NCBI RefSeq assembly: GCF_006861795.1
Contig: NZ_VDGH01000004.1
Location: 62,001-126,000, forward strand
Direction of reading: 5' to 3'
From: Psychrobacillus lasiicapitis
GTDB lineage: Bacteria; Bacillota; Bacilli; Bacillales_A; Planococcaceae
Length of the DNA stretch: 64,000 nucleotides
In this document: piece by piece, positions 28,036 to 37,012 of the stretch
How the letters are laid out: every line of letters starts with the position of its first letter
How positions within the stretch are numbered: position 1 is the first letter of the stretch
Notes under the pieces: model-generated
Databases searched by the model: none
What the model was told of the DNA's origin: nothing
Seen by the model: the letters and a program-made list of their open reading frames with translations, nothing else
Program-made: the position numbers and the translations under genes

Positions 28036-28644
28036 CTAGAAAGGTGGTTGGAAGATACGTGGAAGAGAAACACCATTTGTACTTGCTGCGGCTGTTCTTG
28101 CTACATTTGAAGCTGCTGAAGCAGCCGAAGCGACATTTGCTGTGGCATTAGTTGCAGCAGCGGTATTTGGGACATTTTGAAACCCGCGGTATAGCTTTAA
28201 TAATGCAGGCACATTTTGAATCATAGGAGCGTACTGTCTAACCATAGGAGTGAGTTGTTGAGCAGTATTTAAAAACTTATCAGCTGTTTGCAAATAGGAC
28301 ATTGCTTTACTAGGACCTTGCGCTGCCTGTGCAGCTTGTGCTCCCTGGGCCATCCCTCCAAATGGGTTATTCGCTTGCATCCGACCAGCCATATTCCCGA
28401 TATTACCTAAAAAATTTCCAGTCGGACTATTAGGTCCCATATTAGAAGCTATATTTCCGAGATTACTAAGAAAGCCTCCACCTTGGCTAGGAGCGGCTGT
28501 AGGAGCAGAAAAGTTTCCTAGACCCCCGCCAAAAAATCCCCCAGCAGGTGAAGATGGTGGAATTTGAGGAGCTCCTGTCAAGTTAAAAAAACCACCTCCA
28601 CTATTTCCGCCTTGAGAAAACGGATAAAAAGATTCGTAGCGCAT
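28036..28644 (-). CDS. yqfQ: YqfQ-like Gly/Ala-rich protein
   Basis: Protein of 202 residues, low in complexity. The N-terminal half is rich in Gly, Phe, Pro and Asn (GGGFFNLTGAPQIPP, GGGFLSNLGNIASNMG). A helical stretch follows (SYLQTADKFLNTAQQLTPMVRQYAPMIQNVPALLKLYRG, about 120-158), then an Ala/Asn/Thr-rich tail. The helical block and the position between ispH and cshB match YqfQ/VrrA-type proteins of Bacillus, whose function is unknown. ATG 28644 follows GAAAGGAGATG. The stop lies at the edge of the GC-rich repeat, so the C-terminus may have been altered by it. Confidence 0.8.
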   Translation of the reverse strand: MRYESFYPFSQGGNSGGGFFNLTGAPQIPPSSPAGGFFGGGLGNFSAPTAAPSQGGGFLSNLGNIASNMGPNSPTGNFLGNIGNMAGRMQANNPFGGMAQGAQAAQAAQGPSKAMSYLQTADKFLNTAQQLTPMVRQYAPMIQNVPALLKLYRGFQNVPNTAAATNATANVASAASAASNVARTAAASTNGVSLPRIFQPPF

Positions 28645-28748
28645 GTTTTCATCTCCTTTCGAACAAATAAAGTCTAATCTATTCTATGCAAATTATACGT
28701 TTTATGTACAATCGTGGTACAATAAAGAAATGTGAGGGAGGGACTAAA

Positions 28749-30047
28749 ATGTCCAAATATACAGATTATAATTTTCAGCCTTTTTTGCAAAATGCAATTG
28801 ATAAATTAGGCTTCCAAGAACCAACGCCAATTCAAAAAGAAATGATTCCTTTAGTGTTAAAAGGGAAAAGTGCGATTGGTCAAGCACATACTGGAACAGG
28901 AAAAACACATAGTTTTTTGATCCCAATTGTTGAAAAAATAGATGCGAGTAAACAAGAAGTACAAGCAATTATTACATCACCAACAAGAGAGCTTGCAACT
29001 CAAATATACAATGAGTTGAACAAGCTAGTAGAAGGTACAGAAATCCAGACGAAATTATTTATCGGTGGAACGGATAAAGCACGTGCGATTGAAAAACTAA
29101 AAACACAACCCCAAATCGTCGTAGGTACACCCGGAAGACTTCGTGATTTAACTGTAGAGCAAGCATTACTAGTGCATACATCGAATATTCTAGTAGTCGA
29201 CGAAGCGGACTTGGCATTCGACTTAGGATTTATAAATGAAATCGATCAGTTTGCTTCCCGTATGCCAGAGAAACTTGAAATGTTTGTATTCTCCGCAACG
29301 ATTCCTGAAAAGTTACAACCATTCCTGAAAAAATATATGGATGCACCTGTTCATATTAAAATTGGAGACAAGCGTCCGGTTGCAGAAGGAATCGACTTCA
29401 CTGTCGTGCCAGTTCGTAGTAAATCACGTAAAAAACGCTTGCTTGAAGTTATGGAAGGGATTAATCCATATTTAGCAATTATTTTCGCCAATACAAAGCA
29501 ACATGCAAACGAAGTAGCGGGCTTCTTGCAAGAAAATGGGATTAAAGTCGGCGTTGTGCACGGAGATATCGCCCCACGTGAACGTACACGTGTGATGAAA
29601 CAAATTCATGATTTGGAGTTTCAGTATATTGTCGCAACTGACTTGGCGGCGCGTGGGATTGATATTCCAGGTGTAAGCCATGTCATTAACTATGAGATTC
29701 CAGATGATTTAGAGTTCTTCATCCATCGTGTTGGAAGAACTGCACGTGCAGGTCTTACTGGTTTAGCGATCACTTTGTATGAGCCATCGGATGAAGATGC
29801 ATTAAATCGTATTGAGAAGATGGGGATTACATTTGAACATAAAGATGTGACAAACGGCGAATGGTCCGAGTTAAAAGAAAGACATGCTCGTAAAAACCGT
29901 CCAAAAATGGAAAATGAAATAGATGCGAAAGCGAAAGCATTAGTACGTAAGCCTAAAAAAGTAAAACCAGGTTATAAACGTAATATGAAATGGGAAATGG
30001 AAAAAGTAAAGAAAAAAGAACGTCGTATTAAAAACCGTAAGAAATAA
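28749..30047 (+). CDS. cshB: DEAD-box RNA helicase CshB
   Basis: ATP-dependent RNA helicase of 432 residues. Motifs in order are Q ([10 protein letters not shown]), I ([11 protein letters not shown]), Ia (PTRELATQ), II (DEAD as [10 protein letters not shown]), III (FSATIP), V ([13 protein letters not shown]) and VI ([10 protein letters not shown]). A basic C-terminal tail (about 385-432) probably binds RNA. In B. subtilis CshB acts in cold adaptation. ATG 28749 follows GGGAGGG. The frame upstream has no translational signal. nfo follows 13 bp after the stop. Confidence 0.94.
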   Translation: MSKYTDYNFQPFLQNAIDKLGFQEPTPIQKEMIPLVLKGKSAIGQAHTGTGKTHSFLIPIVEKIDASKQEVQAIITSPTRELATQIYNELNKLVEGTEIQTKLFIGGTDKARAIEKLKTQPQIVVGTPGRLRDLTVEQALLVHTSNILVVDEADLAFDLGFINEIDQFASRMPEKLEMFVFSATIPEKLQPFLKKYMDAPVHIKIGDKRPVAEGIDFTVVPVRSKSRKKRLLEVMEGINPYLAIIFANTKQHANEVAGFLQENGIKVGVVHGDIAPRERTRVMKQIHDLEFQYIVATDLAARGIDIPGVSHVINYEIPDDLEFFIHRVGRTARAGLTGLAITLYEPSDEDALNRIEKMGITFEHKDVTNGEWSELKERHARKNRPKMENEIDAKAKALVRKPKKVKPGYKRNMKWEMEKVKKKERRIKNRKK

Positions 30048-30060
30048 GGGGGACATACCA

Positions 30061-30945
30061 ATGCTATTAGGGTCACATGTTTCGATGAGTGGAAAAGAAA
30101 TGCTGCTTGCATCAAGTAAAGAAGCAGCATCATATAGTGCAAACACCTTTATGATTTATACAGGTGCACCTCAAAATACTCGTAGAAAACCTATAGAAGA
30201 ATTGAATATAGAAGCCGGATTACAACATATGAAAGAAAATGGATTATCTAATATTGTTGTACATGCCCCGTATATTATTAATCTTGGTAATACAACAAAA
30301 CCAGAGACATTCGCACTGGGCGTAGATTTTTTACAAAAAGAAGTAGAACGGACTGCTGCTATTGGAGCAACGCAAATTGTTTTGCATCCTGGAGCGCATG
30401 TTAGTGCAGGAGCAGAAGCTGGAATTGCTAAAATTATCGAAGGCTTAAATGAAGTGCTGACACAGGATTACCCGGTTCAAATTGCATTAGAAACAATGGC
30501 TGGAAAGGGTTCTGAATGTGGCCGCACTTTTGAAGAACTTGCTCAAATAATAGATGGGGTTACAAATAATCATCGTCTCTCTATTTGTTTAGATACTTGC
30601 CATATTCATGATGCTGGATATGATATCGTGAATGATTTTGACGGTGTTTTAAACGAGTTCGATAAAATCATTGGGCTAGATCGTTTAAAAGTACTGCATA
30701 TTAATGACAGTAAAAATGTATGCGGTGCAGCGAAGGACCGACATGAGAATATTGGTTTCGGAGAAATTGGATTTGAAACCTTACTAAAGGTTGTGCATCA
30801 TCCGCAGTTAACGGAAATCCCTAAGATTTTAGAAACGCCTTTTGTAGGAGTAGATGCGAAAACAAAACAAGCTCCTTATAAAGTGGAAATTGACATGCTT
30901 CGTTCAAAATCATTTAATCCAGAAGCAATTGATGCATTGAGATAA
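30061..30945 (+). CDS. nfo: Endonuclease IV (apurinic/apyrimidinic)
   Basis: Zinc-dependent AP endonuclease of 294 residues in base-excision repair. It begins [22 protein letters not shown]. Metal-ligand motifs are [55 protein letters not shown] and a late LETPF. ATG 30061 follows AAGGGGG. Order and spacing with cshB match B. subtilis yqfR-yqfS. Confidence 0.96.
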   Translation: MLLGSHVSMSGKEMLLASSKEAASYSANTFMIYTGAPQNTRRKPIEELNIEAGLQHMKENGLSNIVVHAPYIINLGNTTKPETFALGVDFLQKEVERTAAIGATQIVLHPGAHVSAGAEAGIAKIIEGLNEVLTQDYPVQIALETMAGKGSECGRTFEELAQIIDGVTNNHRLSICLDTCHIHDAGYDIVNDFDGVLNEFDKIIGLDRLKVLHINDSKNVCGAAKDRHENIGFGEIGFETLLKVVHHPQLTEIPKILETPFVGVDAKTKQAPYKVEIDMLRSKSFNPEAIDALR

Positions 30946-30948
30946 TAA

Positions 30949-30990
30949 GAAAAAGTACCCTCTTTAGCGAAAAGAAGAGGGTGCTTTTTC
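30949..30990. terminator. Bidirectional terminator between nfo and yqfT
   Basis: AAAAAGTACCCTCTT pairs with AAGAGGGTGCTTTTT with one wobble. It has A/T runs on both sides and serves the convergent pair. Confidence 0.88.
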
Positions 30991-31224
30991 AATTATTTCT
31001 TTATATAAGGCTGTTGCACGTTGTTCACCAAGCAATTGAATAAGTTTTTGCTGGATGGATACAGGTACCCCTAATACAAGCCAGGATAACGAAATCTCCT
31101 GTAATAGGGGATGCACTCCATCTAATTCTTTATCGGATAATTTAATATCAAACCCTTTTAAAATTGTCTTAAATTCCTTTTTAGAGCAGTTTTGTAGCTG
31201 CCCAATAAACTTCGCTATATCCAT
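30964..31224 (-). CDS. yqfT: DUF2624 protein YqfT
   Basis: Soluble helical protein of 86 residues (AKFIGQLQNCSKKEFKTILKGFDIKLSDKEL). It matches the DUF2624/YqfT family by size, pattern and place after nfo. Function is unknown. ATG 31224 follows GAAAGGAAG. The terminator hairpin overlaps its last codons. Confidence 0.8.
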   Translation of the reverse strand: MDIAKFIGQLQNCSKKEFKTILKGFDIKLSDKELDGVHPLLQEISLSWLVLGVPVSIQQKLIQLLGEQRATALYKEIIEKAPSSFR

Positions 31225-31250
31225 TTAAACTTCCTTTCAAGTAATATTTA

Positions 31251-31307
31251 TTTACAGAAGCCAGATTTTCCACTATACTTGAATATTGTAAATCGTAACG
31301 ATTATGA
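31251..31307 (+). promoter_or_regulatory. Promoter with Zur box for znuC-znuB-zur
   Basis: TTTACA (31251-31256) and TATACT (31274-31279) are separated by 17 bp. TCGTAACGATTATGA (31293-31307) matches the Zur consensus TCGTAATNATTACGA at all but two positions and lies just past the expected start point. Zinc-bound Zur would repress this operon, including its own gene. Confidence 0.85.
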
Positions 31308-31329
31308 ATTAGAATAGAGGAAATTATAT

Positions 31330-32097
31330 ATGGCCACACCATTAATACAATTAGATAACGTATCTTATCAATATGAACAAACAAAAGCGTTAAAGGATAT
31401 AAATTTAAAGATTGAAGAAGGAGATTTTTTAGCCATTATTGGTCCCAATGGATCTGGGAAATCTACTTTATTAAAAATAATTCTTGGTTTATTAAAACCT
31501 ACAAGTGGAAGAGTCCAATTATTGGGGCAACCAGTGGATCAATTTAAAGAAAAAGAGCAAATCGGTTATGTTTCTCAAAAATCAAATGCATTTAATACAG
31601 GTTTTCCTGCTACAGTAGCCGAAGTCGTACGAAGTGGGCTGGTGAAAAAAATTGGTTTATTTCACCGTTATCCTAAAAATGTTCATCTAGAAGTTCGACA
31701 AGCACTTAAATCGGTAGGGATGGAACAGTTCGCACATCGTAATATTGGAGAACTTTCCGGTGGGCAACAGCAACGTGTATTTATTGCAAGAGCATTGATA
31801 AGCAATCCAAAGGTGTTAATACTTGATGAGCCGACGGTAGGTATAGACAGTAAAAATGTTCGTTCGTTTTATCTTATGTTATCTCATTTGAATCGGGAAC
31901 ATAATATTACAATTGTTTTAGTAACGCATGATGTCGACGCTGTGTCAAAAAGTATTAGTCATGTAGCCTGTTTGAATCGGACAATTCATTTTCATGGGTT
32001 TAAAAACGATATGGATACAATGAGTGATGAGCAACTAGAAGCTTGGTATGGACATGCAGTTCGAAAAGTGGATCATCGAAGTGAGGTGCAAGTATGA
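31330..32097 (+). CDS. znuC: Zinc ABC transporter ATP-binding protein
   Basis: ATPase of 255 residues. Walker A is GPNGSGKST at 38-46. The signature is [15 protein letters not shown], Walker B is VLILDEP, and the switch histidine is in VTHDVD. The preceding Zur box and the following zur gene identify zinc as substrate. ATG 31330 is preceded by a weak AGAGGAAATT. It overlaps the permease start by 4 bp. No substrate-binding lipoprotein gene is adjacent, so that subunit must be encoded elsewhere. Confidence 0.9.
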   Translation: MATPLIQLDNVSYQYEQTKALKDINLKIEEGDFLAIIGPNGSGKSTLLKIILGLLKPTSGRVQLLGQPVDQFKEKEQIGYVSQKSNAFNTGFPATVAEVVRSGLVKKIGLFHRYPKNVHLEVRQALKSVGMEQFAHRNIGELSGGQQQRVFIARALISNPKVLILDEPTVGIDSKNVRSFYLMLSHLNREHNITIVLVTHDVDAVSKSISHVACLNRTIHFHGFKNDMDTMSDEQLEAWYGHAVRKVDHRSEVQV

Positions 32098-32939
32098 TAG
32101 AATCAATACTTCGTTATGAGTTTCTACAAAACGCCTTTGCAGCCGGATTGATCATTGGCGTGATTGCACCACTTCTAGGGGTGTTTATCGTGGTACGTAG
32201 ACTATCGCTAATTGCTGATGCACTTAGTCATGTGACACTTGCAGGAATTGCAGGGAGTTTGTACTTAAGCCAATCTATTAGTGCATTGGGATTGTTAAAT
32301 CCATTATATTTAGGTATTACTGCTTCTGTGACGGGGTCGTTGTTTATCGAACGTCTTCGCAGACTGTATAAGCATTATGAAGAACTGGCAATTCCTATCA
32401 TTATGTCAGCTGGTCTTGGCTTTGGGGCAATTTTCATCTCGCTTGCCGAAGGATTTAGCTCTGATTTATTTAGTTACTTATTTGGTTCTGTTTCAGCGGT
32501 AAGTAGACAAGATTTGTGGATTGTCGTCATTATTGCATGCATCGTTGTGGTATTTTTGAGTTTCTTTTTTAAAGAATTATTTGTTTTGTCTTTCGACGAG
32601 GAGTATGCCAAAGCATCGGGACTACCTGCAAAATGGGTTCATGTGCTGTTTATGATAGTGACAGCATTAGTTATTGCAGGCTCCATGCGCATTGTTGGTA
32701 TATTGCTAGTGTCTTCTTTAATCACGTTACCAGTCGCAGCAGCGATGCGTATTTCCAAAAGTTTTAAACAAGCAATTTTTTTCTCTATTGTTTTTGGAGA
32801 ACTGGCAGTTATTGTTGGCCTAGCAAGCGCATTTTATTTGGATTTAGCGCCCGGTGGTACAATTGTTGTCGTTTCTATTATTATCTTACTTCTGACGATA
32901 TACCTTAAAAAATGGACGAAGAAGGGAGTTCCTGCCTAA
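32094..32939 (+). CDS. znuB: Zinc ABC transporter permease
   Basis: Membrane protein of 281 residues in the ABC-3 family (manganese/zinc/iron importers) with about eight or nine transmembrane segments. It shows RRLSLIADALSHVTLAGIA near residue 35 and FDEEYAKASGLPAKWVH as the coupling region. Start and stop overlap its neighbours (ATGA-type with znuC, TAATG with zur), which suggests a tightly coupled operon. Confidence 0.9.
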   Translation: MIESILRYEFLQNAFAAGLIIGVIAPLLGVFIVVRRLSLIADALSHVTLAGIAGSLYLSQSISALGLLNPLYLGITASVTGSLFIERLRRLYKHYEELAIPIIMSAGLGFGAIFISLAEGFSSDLFSYLFGSVSAVSRQDLWIVVIIACIVVVFLSFFFKELFVLSFDEEYAKASGLPAKWVHVLFMIVTALVIAGSMRIVGILLVSSLITLPVAAAMRISKSFKQAIFFSIVFGELAVIVGLASAFYLDLAPGGTIVVVSIIILLLTIYLKKWTKKGVPA

Positions 32940-33349
32940 TGAATATAGAAAAAGCATGGGAAATTCTTAAAAAAGAAGGCTTTAAAAAAACGGACAAGCG
33001 TGAACAAATATTAGAGATTTTTTCGCAAACGGAAAAATATATTACAGCAAGAGATATTTTAGATGTGATGATGGCAGAGCATCCGGGGATGAGCTATGAT
33101 ACGATCTATCGAAACTTAAGTACCTTTGTTGATTTAGGTATTTTAGAAGAAACAGAGCTTACTGGAGAAAAGCATTTTAGAATGCAATGTGAAGCGGATC
33201 ATCATCACCATCATTTTATATGTATGTCTTGTGGGAATATTAAAGAAATTAACTATTGTCCGATGGAGACGCTGCAAAATGCGATTCCTGGATATGAAAT
33301 TGAAAATCATAAATTTGAAATATACGGTAATTGTCCGAATTGCCATTAA
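32939..33349 (+). CDS. zur: Zinc uptake regulator Zur (Fur family)
   Basis: Fur-family repressor of 136 residues with an N-terminal winged helix (KKTDKREQILEIFSQTEKYITARDI). The dimerisation domain has EADHHHHHFICMSCGNIKEI, and a final structural-zinc CPNC pair. ATG 32939 follows GGGAG and overlaps the znuB stop. Fur and PerR paralogues are alternatives, but the Zur box upstream and linkage to znuCB support Zur. Confidence 0.93.
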   Translation: MNIEKAWEILKKEGFKKTDKREQILEIFSQTEKYITARDILDVMMAEHPGMSYDTIYRNLSTFVDLGILEETELTGEKHFRMQCEADHHHHHFICMSCGNIKEINYCPMETLQNAIPGYEIENHKFEIYGNCPNCH

Positions 33350-33350
33350 A

Positions 33351-33386
33351 TAAACCTCGCCAAATCAATGTTTGGCGAGGTTTAAT
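33351..33386 (+). terminator. Terminator of the zinc operon
   Basis: TAAACCTCGCCAAA pairs with TTTGGCGAGGTTTA over 14 bp with a 6-nt loop. A TTTTA run follows. Confidence 0.88.
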
Positions 33387-33483
33387 TTTATTCCATACAT
33401 ATAAACTATGTCATCACTTTATATTTTATCCGACATACGAATTCACTCATGGAAGTTACTGAGAATAGGTAAAGATTATAAGA

Positions 33484-34014
33484 TTAATGACTTGGATTGA
33501 TTATTGCCAACATCTGATGATCTTCCCAGTGGCCGTTTATCTCTACATTTTTCTTAGCAATTCCTTCTTTATGAAAACCAACTTTTTCTAATACTCGAAT
33601 GGAACCAATGTTATGGGGCATAACCCCAGCTTCAATTCGATGCAAGTGAAGAGTATCAAAAGCATAATTAACGACTAACTTTGCAGCTTCGGTTGTGTAA
33701 CCTTTGCCGTTTTGTTCTTGATCTAATGAATACCCAAGAATCGCACATTGACGAGGTCCACGCATCACTTGAAATAATCCGATGGTTCCGATGAGGAAAT
33801 CATCATTAGATCTAAATATTCCGAAACGATACTCCATATCTTTATCTGTATTCTGTTGCCATTTTTCGATTAATTCTTTTTGGGCTTCTATAGTAAAAAA
33901 ATTAGATGGACGAGTAATTGAATAGTTTTCAAAAAAAGCTTGATTTCTCTTTTCTAAATTCAATAACTCCTCTGCATCTGAAAGGGTGAGAGGGCGTATA
34001 TAAACGTTTGACAT
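33484..34014 (-). CDS. GNAT-family N-acetyltransferase (RimJ/RimL type)
   Basis: GNAT protein of 176 residues with acetyl-CoA motif A around LDQEQNGKGYTTEAAKLVVNYAFD and the end motif HNIGSIRVLEKVGFHKEGI. This is the RimJ/RimL subclass that acetylates ribosomal protein N-termini, but many members act on other amines. ATG 34014 follows AAAGGAAG. The open frame extends 24 codons upstream without a ribosome binding site. It stands alone and is absent from the B. subtilis order. Confidence 0.85.
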   Translation of the reverse strand: MSNVYIRPLTLSDAEELLNLEKRNQAFFENYSITRPSNFFTIEAQKELIEKWQQNTDKDMEYRFGIFRSNDDFLIGTIGLFQVMRGPRQCAILGYSLDQEQNGKGYTTEAAKLVVNYAFDTLHLHRIEAGVMPHNIGSIRVLEKVGFHKEGIAKKNVEINGHWEDHQMLAIINPSH

Positions 34015-34116
34015 GAAATCTTCCTTTCTGTGAGAAATAACCAACATAATTATATCATAAAGAATTAACCCGATTTCTAGATACAACCTCTAGTTTAAGT
34101 ATAAAATAAATAGATA

Positions 34117-34149
34117 GAAAAAAGACCTTGTCTTCTATTGACAAGGTCT
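34117..34149 (-). terminator. Terminator downstream of yqfW
   Basis: On the minus strand AGACCTTGTC and GACAAGGTCT form a 10-bp stem followed by TTTTTT. Confidence 0.88.
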
Positions 34150-34157
34150 CTTGAAAA

Positions 34158-34739
34158 TTATTTATGCAAAGTAAGCGCAAATTCTTTTTCAATCCAGCTA
34201 TTTGCCTCAATCCAATTGTTTACTCGTATAACTCCTTTAGGAGAGGGTTGCTGATTATATGGTGTGTTAAATAATAACACGGGAATGTTTAATTCCTCAT
34301 TTATTTCAACCGCATTGTCATGCTTATCTTCAAAGAAAACGTGGACGCCATGCTTTCTAGCTGTTTCGATTTTGTTATGCGTACCGATCAATTCAATGTG
34401 ATCGTATAGCAGTTCTTGTTCTTTGAACCAGTTTAACGTTACATCCATCACATTTTCCCCACGAGCTGATATGAAGTATAATTCATATTTTTCTTTCCAA
34501 GCAGATAAGACAGCATGCGCATCGGCTTGAATAGGGGAAGTCGCATAAATAGTTGCTTCTGATTTTTTAAACCACTCATAAAATTCTTTTTCATTGACAG
34601 GAAAAGCTTTTGTTAAGTCATATTCTTTAATGTCACTTAACTGTAAATTACATTTAAATGCTTCATTAATATGTGGAAGCAAAGAAGTAGGGCAAGTTAC
34701 TGTCCCGTCTATATCGATTCCGAATCGAATATTCGTCAT
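34158..34739 (-). CDS. yqfW: Putative nucleotidase YqfW (HAD superfamily, NT5C-like)
   Basis: HAD phosphatase of 193 residues. Motif I is FGIDIDGTV near residue 6, with nucleophile and acid aspartates. Motif II is FISARGE, and motif III/IV includes FFEDKHDNAVEIN. The family resembles 5'(3')-deoxyribonucleotidases, but the substrate is not known. It lies 12 bp after ispG, as in B. subtilis, and ends at a terminator. Confidence 0.85.
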   Translation of the reverse strand: MTNIRFGIDIDGTVTCPTSLLPHINEAFKCNLQLSDIKEYDLTKAFPVNEKEFYEWFKKSEATIYATSPIQADAHAVLSAWKEKYELYFISARGENVMDVTLNWFKEQELLYDHIELIGTHNKIETARKHGVHVFFEDKHDNAVEINEELNIPVLLFNTPYNQQPSPKGVIRVNNWIEANSWIEKEFALTLHK

Positions 34740-34751
34740 ATTTCCGACCCC

Positions 34752-35882
34752 TTATGCCTTTTGTATTTCTTCTTGTTCTTTTTGTTTTTGTTCTAGTTCT
34801 TGCTGAGCAAAATATTCTGCAGCAATTTTATCGATTTCAATTTTTAACTCTTCTACCATTGTTTCTTCTGGTACTTTACGTACTGTTTTTCCTTTACGGA
34901 ACAAAAGACCTTCTCCGCGCGCTCCGGCAATTCCGATATCTGCTTCACGCGCTTCACCAGGACCATTTACTGCACAGCCTAAAACCGCTACTTTAATCGG
35001 TGCTTTAATATTGGAGATATATTCTTCTACCTCATTTGCAATGGAGATTAAGTCAATCTCAATACGTCCGCATGTAGGACATGAGATGAGTGTTGCTGCA
35101 TTGGAGGATAAGCCAAATACTTTTAACAATTCGCGTGCAACTTTTATTTCTTCTACTGGGTCAGCACTTAGTGAAACACGAAGCGTATTCCCGATACCCA
35201 TGGATAGTAGTGTACCAAGACCAGCCGCACTCTTTATTGATCCAGCAAAAAGTGTTCCAGATTCTGTGATACCTAAATGCAATGGGTAGTCAAAAGCTTG
35301 AGAAGCCTTTTTGTATGCTTCCACTGCTAAGTTAACGTCTGAAGCCTTCATTGACACGATAATATCGTGAAAATCTAAGTCTTCTAATATTTTAATATGG
35401 TGCAGTGCGCTTTCTACCATACCATCTGCAGTTGGATAACCGTATTTCTCTAAAATTTTCTTTTCTAAAGAACCAGCATTTACACCAATGCGGATAGGAA
35501 TACCTTTCGCTTTTGCGGCGTTTACTACTGCCTCTACTTTTTCTTTACGTCCGATGTTACCTGGATTAATACGAATTTTATCTGCACCTTGCTCAATCGC
35601 AATTAGCGCTAGTTTATAGTCAAAATGGATATCCACAACTAGTGGTATATTAATTCGTTTTTTTATCTCTCCGATCGAATACGCGGCACGTTCATCAGGA
35701 CAAGCGACACGAACGACTTGACAACCAGCTTCCTCTAGTCGCAAAATTTCTGCAACTGTTGCTTCCACATCATGTGTTTTTGTTGTCGTCATACTTTGGA
35801 TAAATAGTTCGTTACTTCCACCTATAGTTAAGTTTCCTACTCGAACTGGACGAGTTTTGGAACGATGAATTATTTCACTCAT
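34752..35882 (-). CDS. ispG: HMBPP synthase IspG (GcpE)
   Basis: Fe-S enzyme of 376 residues in the MEP isoprenoid pathway, making HMBPP from MEcPP. It begins [22 protein letters not shown]. Cluster ligands are in ISCPTCGR and [21 protein letters not shown] 35882 follows AAGGAGAG. Fifteen further in-frame codons upstream are not needed. The C-terminal Gln/Glu/Lys-rich tail (last about 15 residues) is a low-complexity addition. Confidence 0.95.
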   Translation of the reverse strand: MSEIIHRSKTRPVRVGNLTIGGSNELFIQSMTTTKTHDVEATVAEILRLEEAGCQVVRVACPDERAAYSIGEIKKRINIPLVVDIHFDYKLALIAIEQGADKIRINPGNIGRKEKVEAVVNAAKAKGIPIRIGVNAGSLEKKILEKYGYPTADGMVESALHHIKILEDLDFHDIIVSMKASDVNLAVEAYKKASQAFDYPLHLGITESGTLFAGSIKSAAGLGTLLSMGIGNTLRVSLSADPVEEIKVARELLKVFGLSSNAATLISCPTCGRIEIDLISIANEVEEYISNIKAPIKVAVLGCAVNGPGEAREADIGIAGARGEGLLFRKGKTVRKVPEETMVEELKIEIDKIAAEYFAQQELEQKQKEQEEIQKA

Positions 35883-35973
35883 GTAATTCTCTCCTTCTCG
35901 AGGCTTTTTGCCATCACTATCCACCATTTTATCAGTCTTTCGAAGGTATTGACAAGGAAGAAACCTCTATTTG

Positions 35974-36300
35974 TTAATTTTTACATTGTGCAGGTGATAT
36001 ATATACGGGTAAAAGTACTTGCTCACCTGCTAGAAAGCTTTGGTTGCTAAGATGCGGATTCAATGTATAGAAATCATTTAATCTCTCTGTAAAGGTTACG
36101 GATTTTGCTGCTGGATACATGGAAAATAACGAATAAATAGTATCTCCTCCAACAATTTCAACTGCAATATAATCGAGTGTTTCTATACATTCTTCTTCAG
36201 CCGGGTAATATGCAAGTGGGATTGTACCTTCGAATAAATCTACTTTCACTATATAGAACGAGATTAAGAGTAAGATAGTTGCTAAGAATATTTTCATCAT
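35974..36300 (-). CDS. yqfZ: YqfZ-like protein with membrane anchor and LysM-like domain
   Basis: Protein of about 108 residues with an N-terminal membrane segment (residues 3-18), then an extracytoplasmic region. VEIVGGDTIYSLFSMYPAAKSVTFTERLNDFYTLNPHL and a final LLPVYI look like a diverged LysM peptidoglycan-binding motif. Position between ispG and yqgB matches B. subtilis yqfZ. Two adjacent ATG codons (36300 and 36297) follow AAGGGGG, so the exact start is ambiguous by one residue. Confidence 0.65.
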   Translation of the reverse strand: MMKIFLATILLLISFYIVKVDLFEGTIPLAYYPAEEECIETLDYIAVEIVGGDTIYSLFSMYPAAKSVTFTERLNDFYTLNPHLSNQSFLAGEQVLLPVYISPAQCKN

Positions 36301-36345
36301 AAAACCCCCTTGTCCTAATCTATGCATAAGTAAGGGGGCGTATGA

Positions 36346-36846
36346 TTATCTTTTTATAGGATAATACTTAGTAGCGAGTAGTAAATAGACTAAAGTTATT
36401 ACATAAATGGCAATCTGTACATAACTGCTCGTCCATTGTAATAATATCGCCAAAATAGCTATGAGCATTGGAACCGTACTAGCAAAGAGGGTTGTCCGCC
36501 ATATATGCCTGTATTCTCCTTTTCGTTTTCTTAAATAGAGAATAATCGATCCAATATAAGCGAATATACTAATTTGTACAAAGATTATGAGCGTATTAAA
36601 TACAAATAAAAATAGAAATGCAAAAGGATAGAGAAGCCACTGAATTTCTGAAAAGTACTCAAGCAAGCCCTCCATACTTGTTTGCTGATCTGATATTCCG
36701 TTCATAAAAAAAATGAATGATATCACTGTCATGATGAAAATATAACTAAATATGTATTGCATCACTTTTCCTATAGGAATTAGTCGAAAAGCCGCAATTT
36801 TTTTAGGACTATGTAAACTTGCCTTAAAAATCTGGAATAAATTCAC
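36346..36846 (-). CDS. yqgB: DUF1189 membrane protein YqgB
   Basis: Integral membrane protein of about 166 residues with four or five hydrophobic segments. Its N-terminus (LFQIFKASLHSPKKIAAFRLIPIGKVMQYIF) is typical of DUF1189. It is shorter than the usual family member because the extracytoplasmic region between the first and second helices is brief. GTG 36846 is preferred because AAAGGGTGA lies before it. GTG 36855 falls inside that signal. Function unknown. Confidence 0.75.
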   Translation of the reverse strand: MNLFQIFKASLHSPKKIAAFRLIPIGKVMQYIFSYIFIMTVISFIFFMNGISDQQTSMEGLLEYFSEIQWLLYPFAFLFLFVFNTLIIFVQISIFAYIGSIILYLRKRKGEYRHIWRTTLFASTVPMLIAILAILLQWTSSYVQIAIYVITLVYLLLATKYYPIKR

Positions 36847-36905
36847 GAATGTCACCCTTTCCTACTTATATTAGCATTTTACAACAGAAGAGGACAAAAA
36901 AAGCC

Positions 36906-36974
36906 ATGAAAATCGTAAAGAAATTATTATTATGTATACTTTCGCTTTATATTTCCTTTATACTTTATCCATAA
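36906..36974 (+). CDS. Possible 22-residue hydrophobic peptide
   Basis: ATG 36906 opens a 22-codon frame, MKIVKKLLLCILSLYISFIL-Y-P, ending in TAA. AGAAGAGG lies about 11 bases before it. The peptide has a basic N-terminus and one membrane segment, like a small membrane peptide or a broken signal peptide. No family is recognised and the length makes chance likely. Confidence 0.25.
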   Translation: MKIVKKLLLCILSLYISFILYP

Positions 36975-37012
36975 TACTTTCCTTTTTCATGGGAAAATTG
37001 TCGAAATAGGAG

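Noticed and set aside
27813-28110. Frames of 87 and 84 codons on opposite strands between ispH and yqfQ
   Set aside because: Both are created by the GC-rich block, and neither has a ribosome binding site. Similar frames are, from memory, common misannotations.
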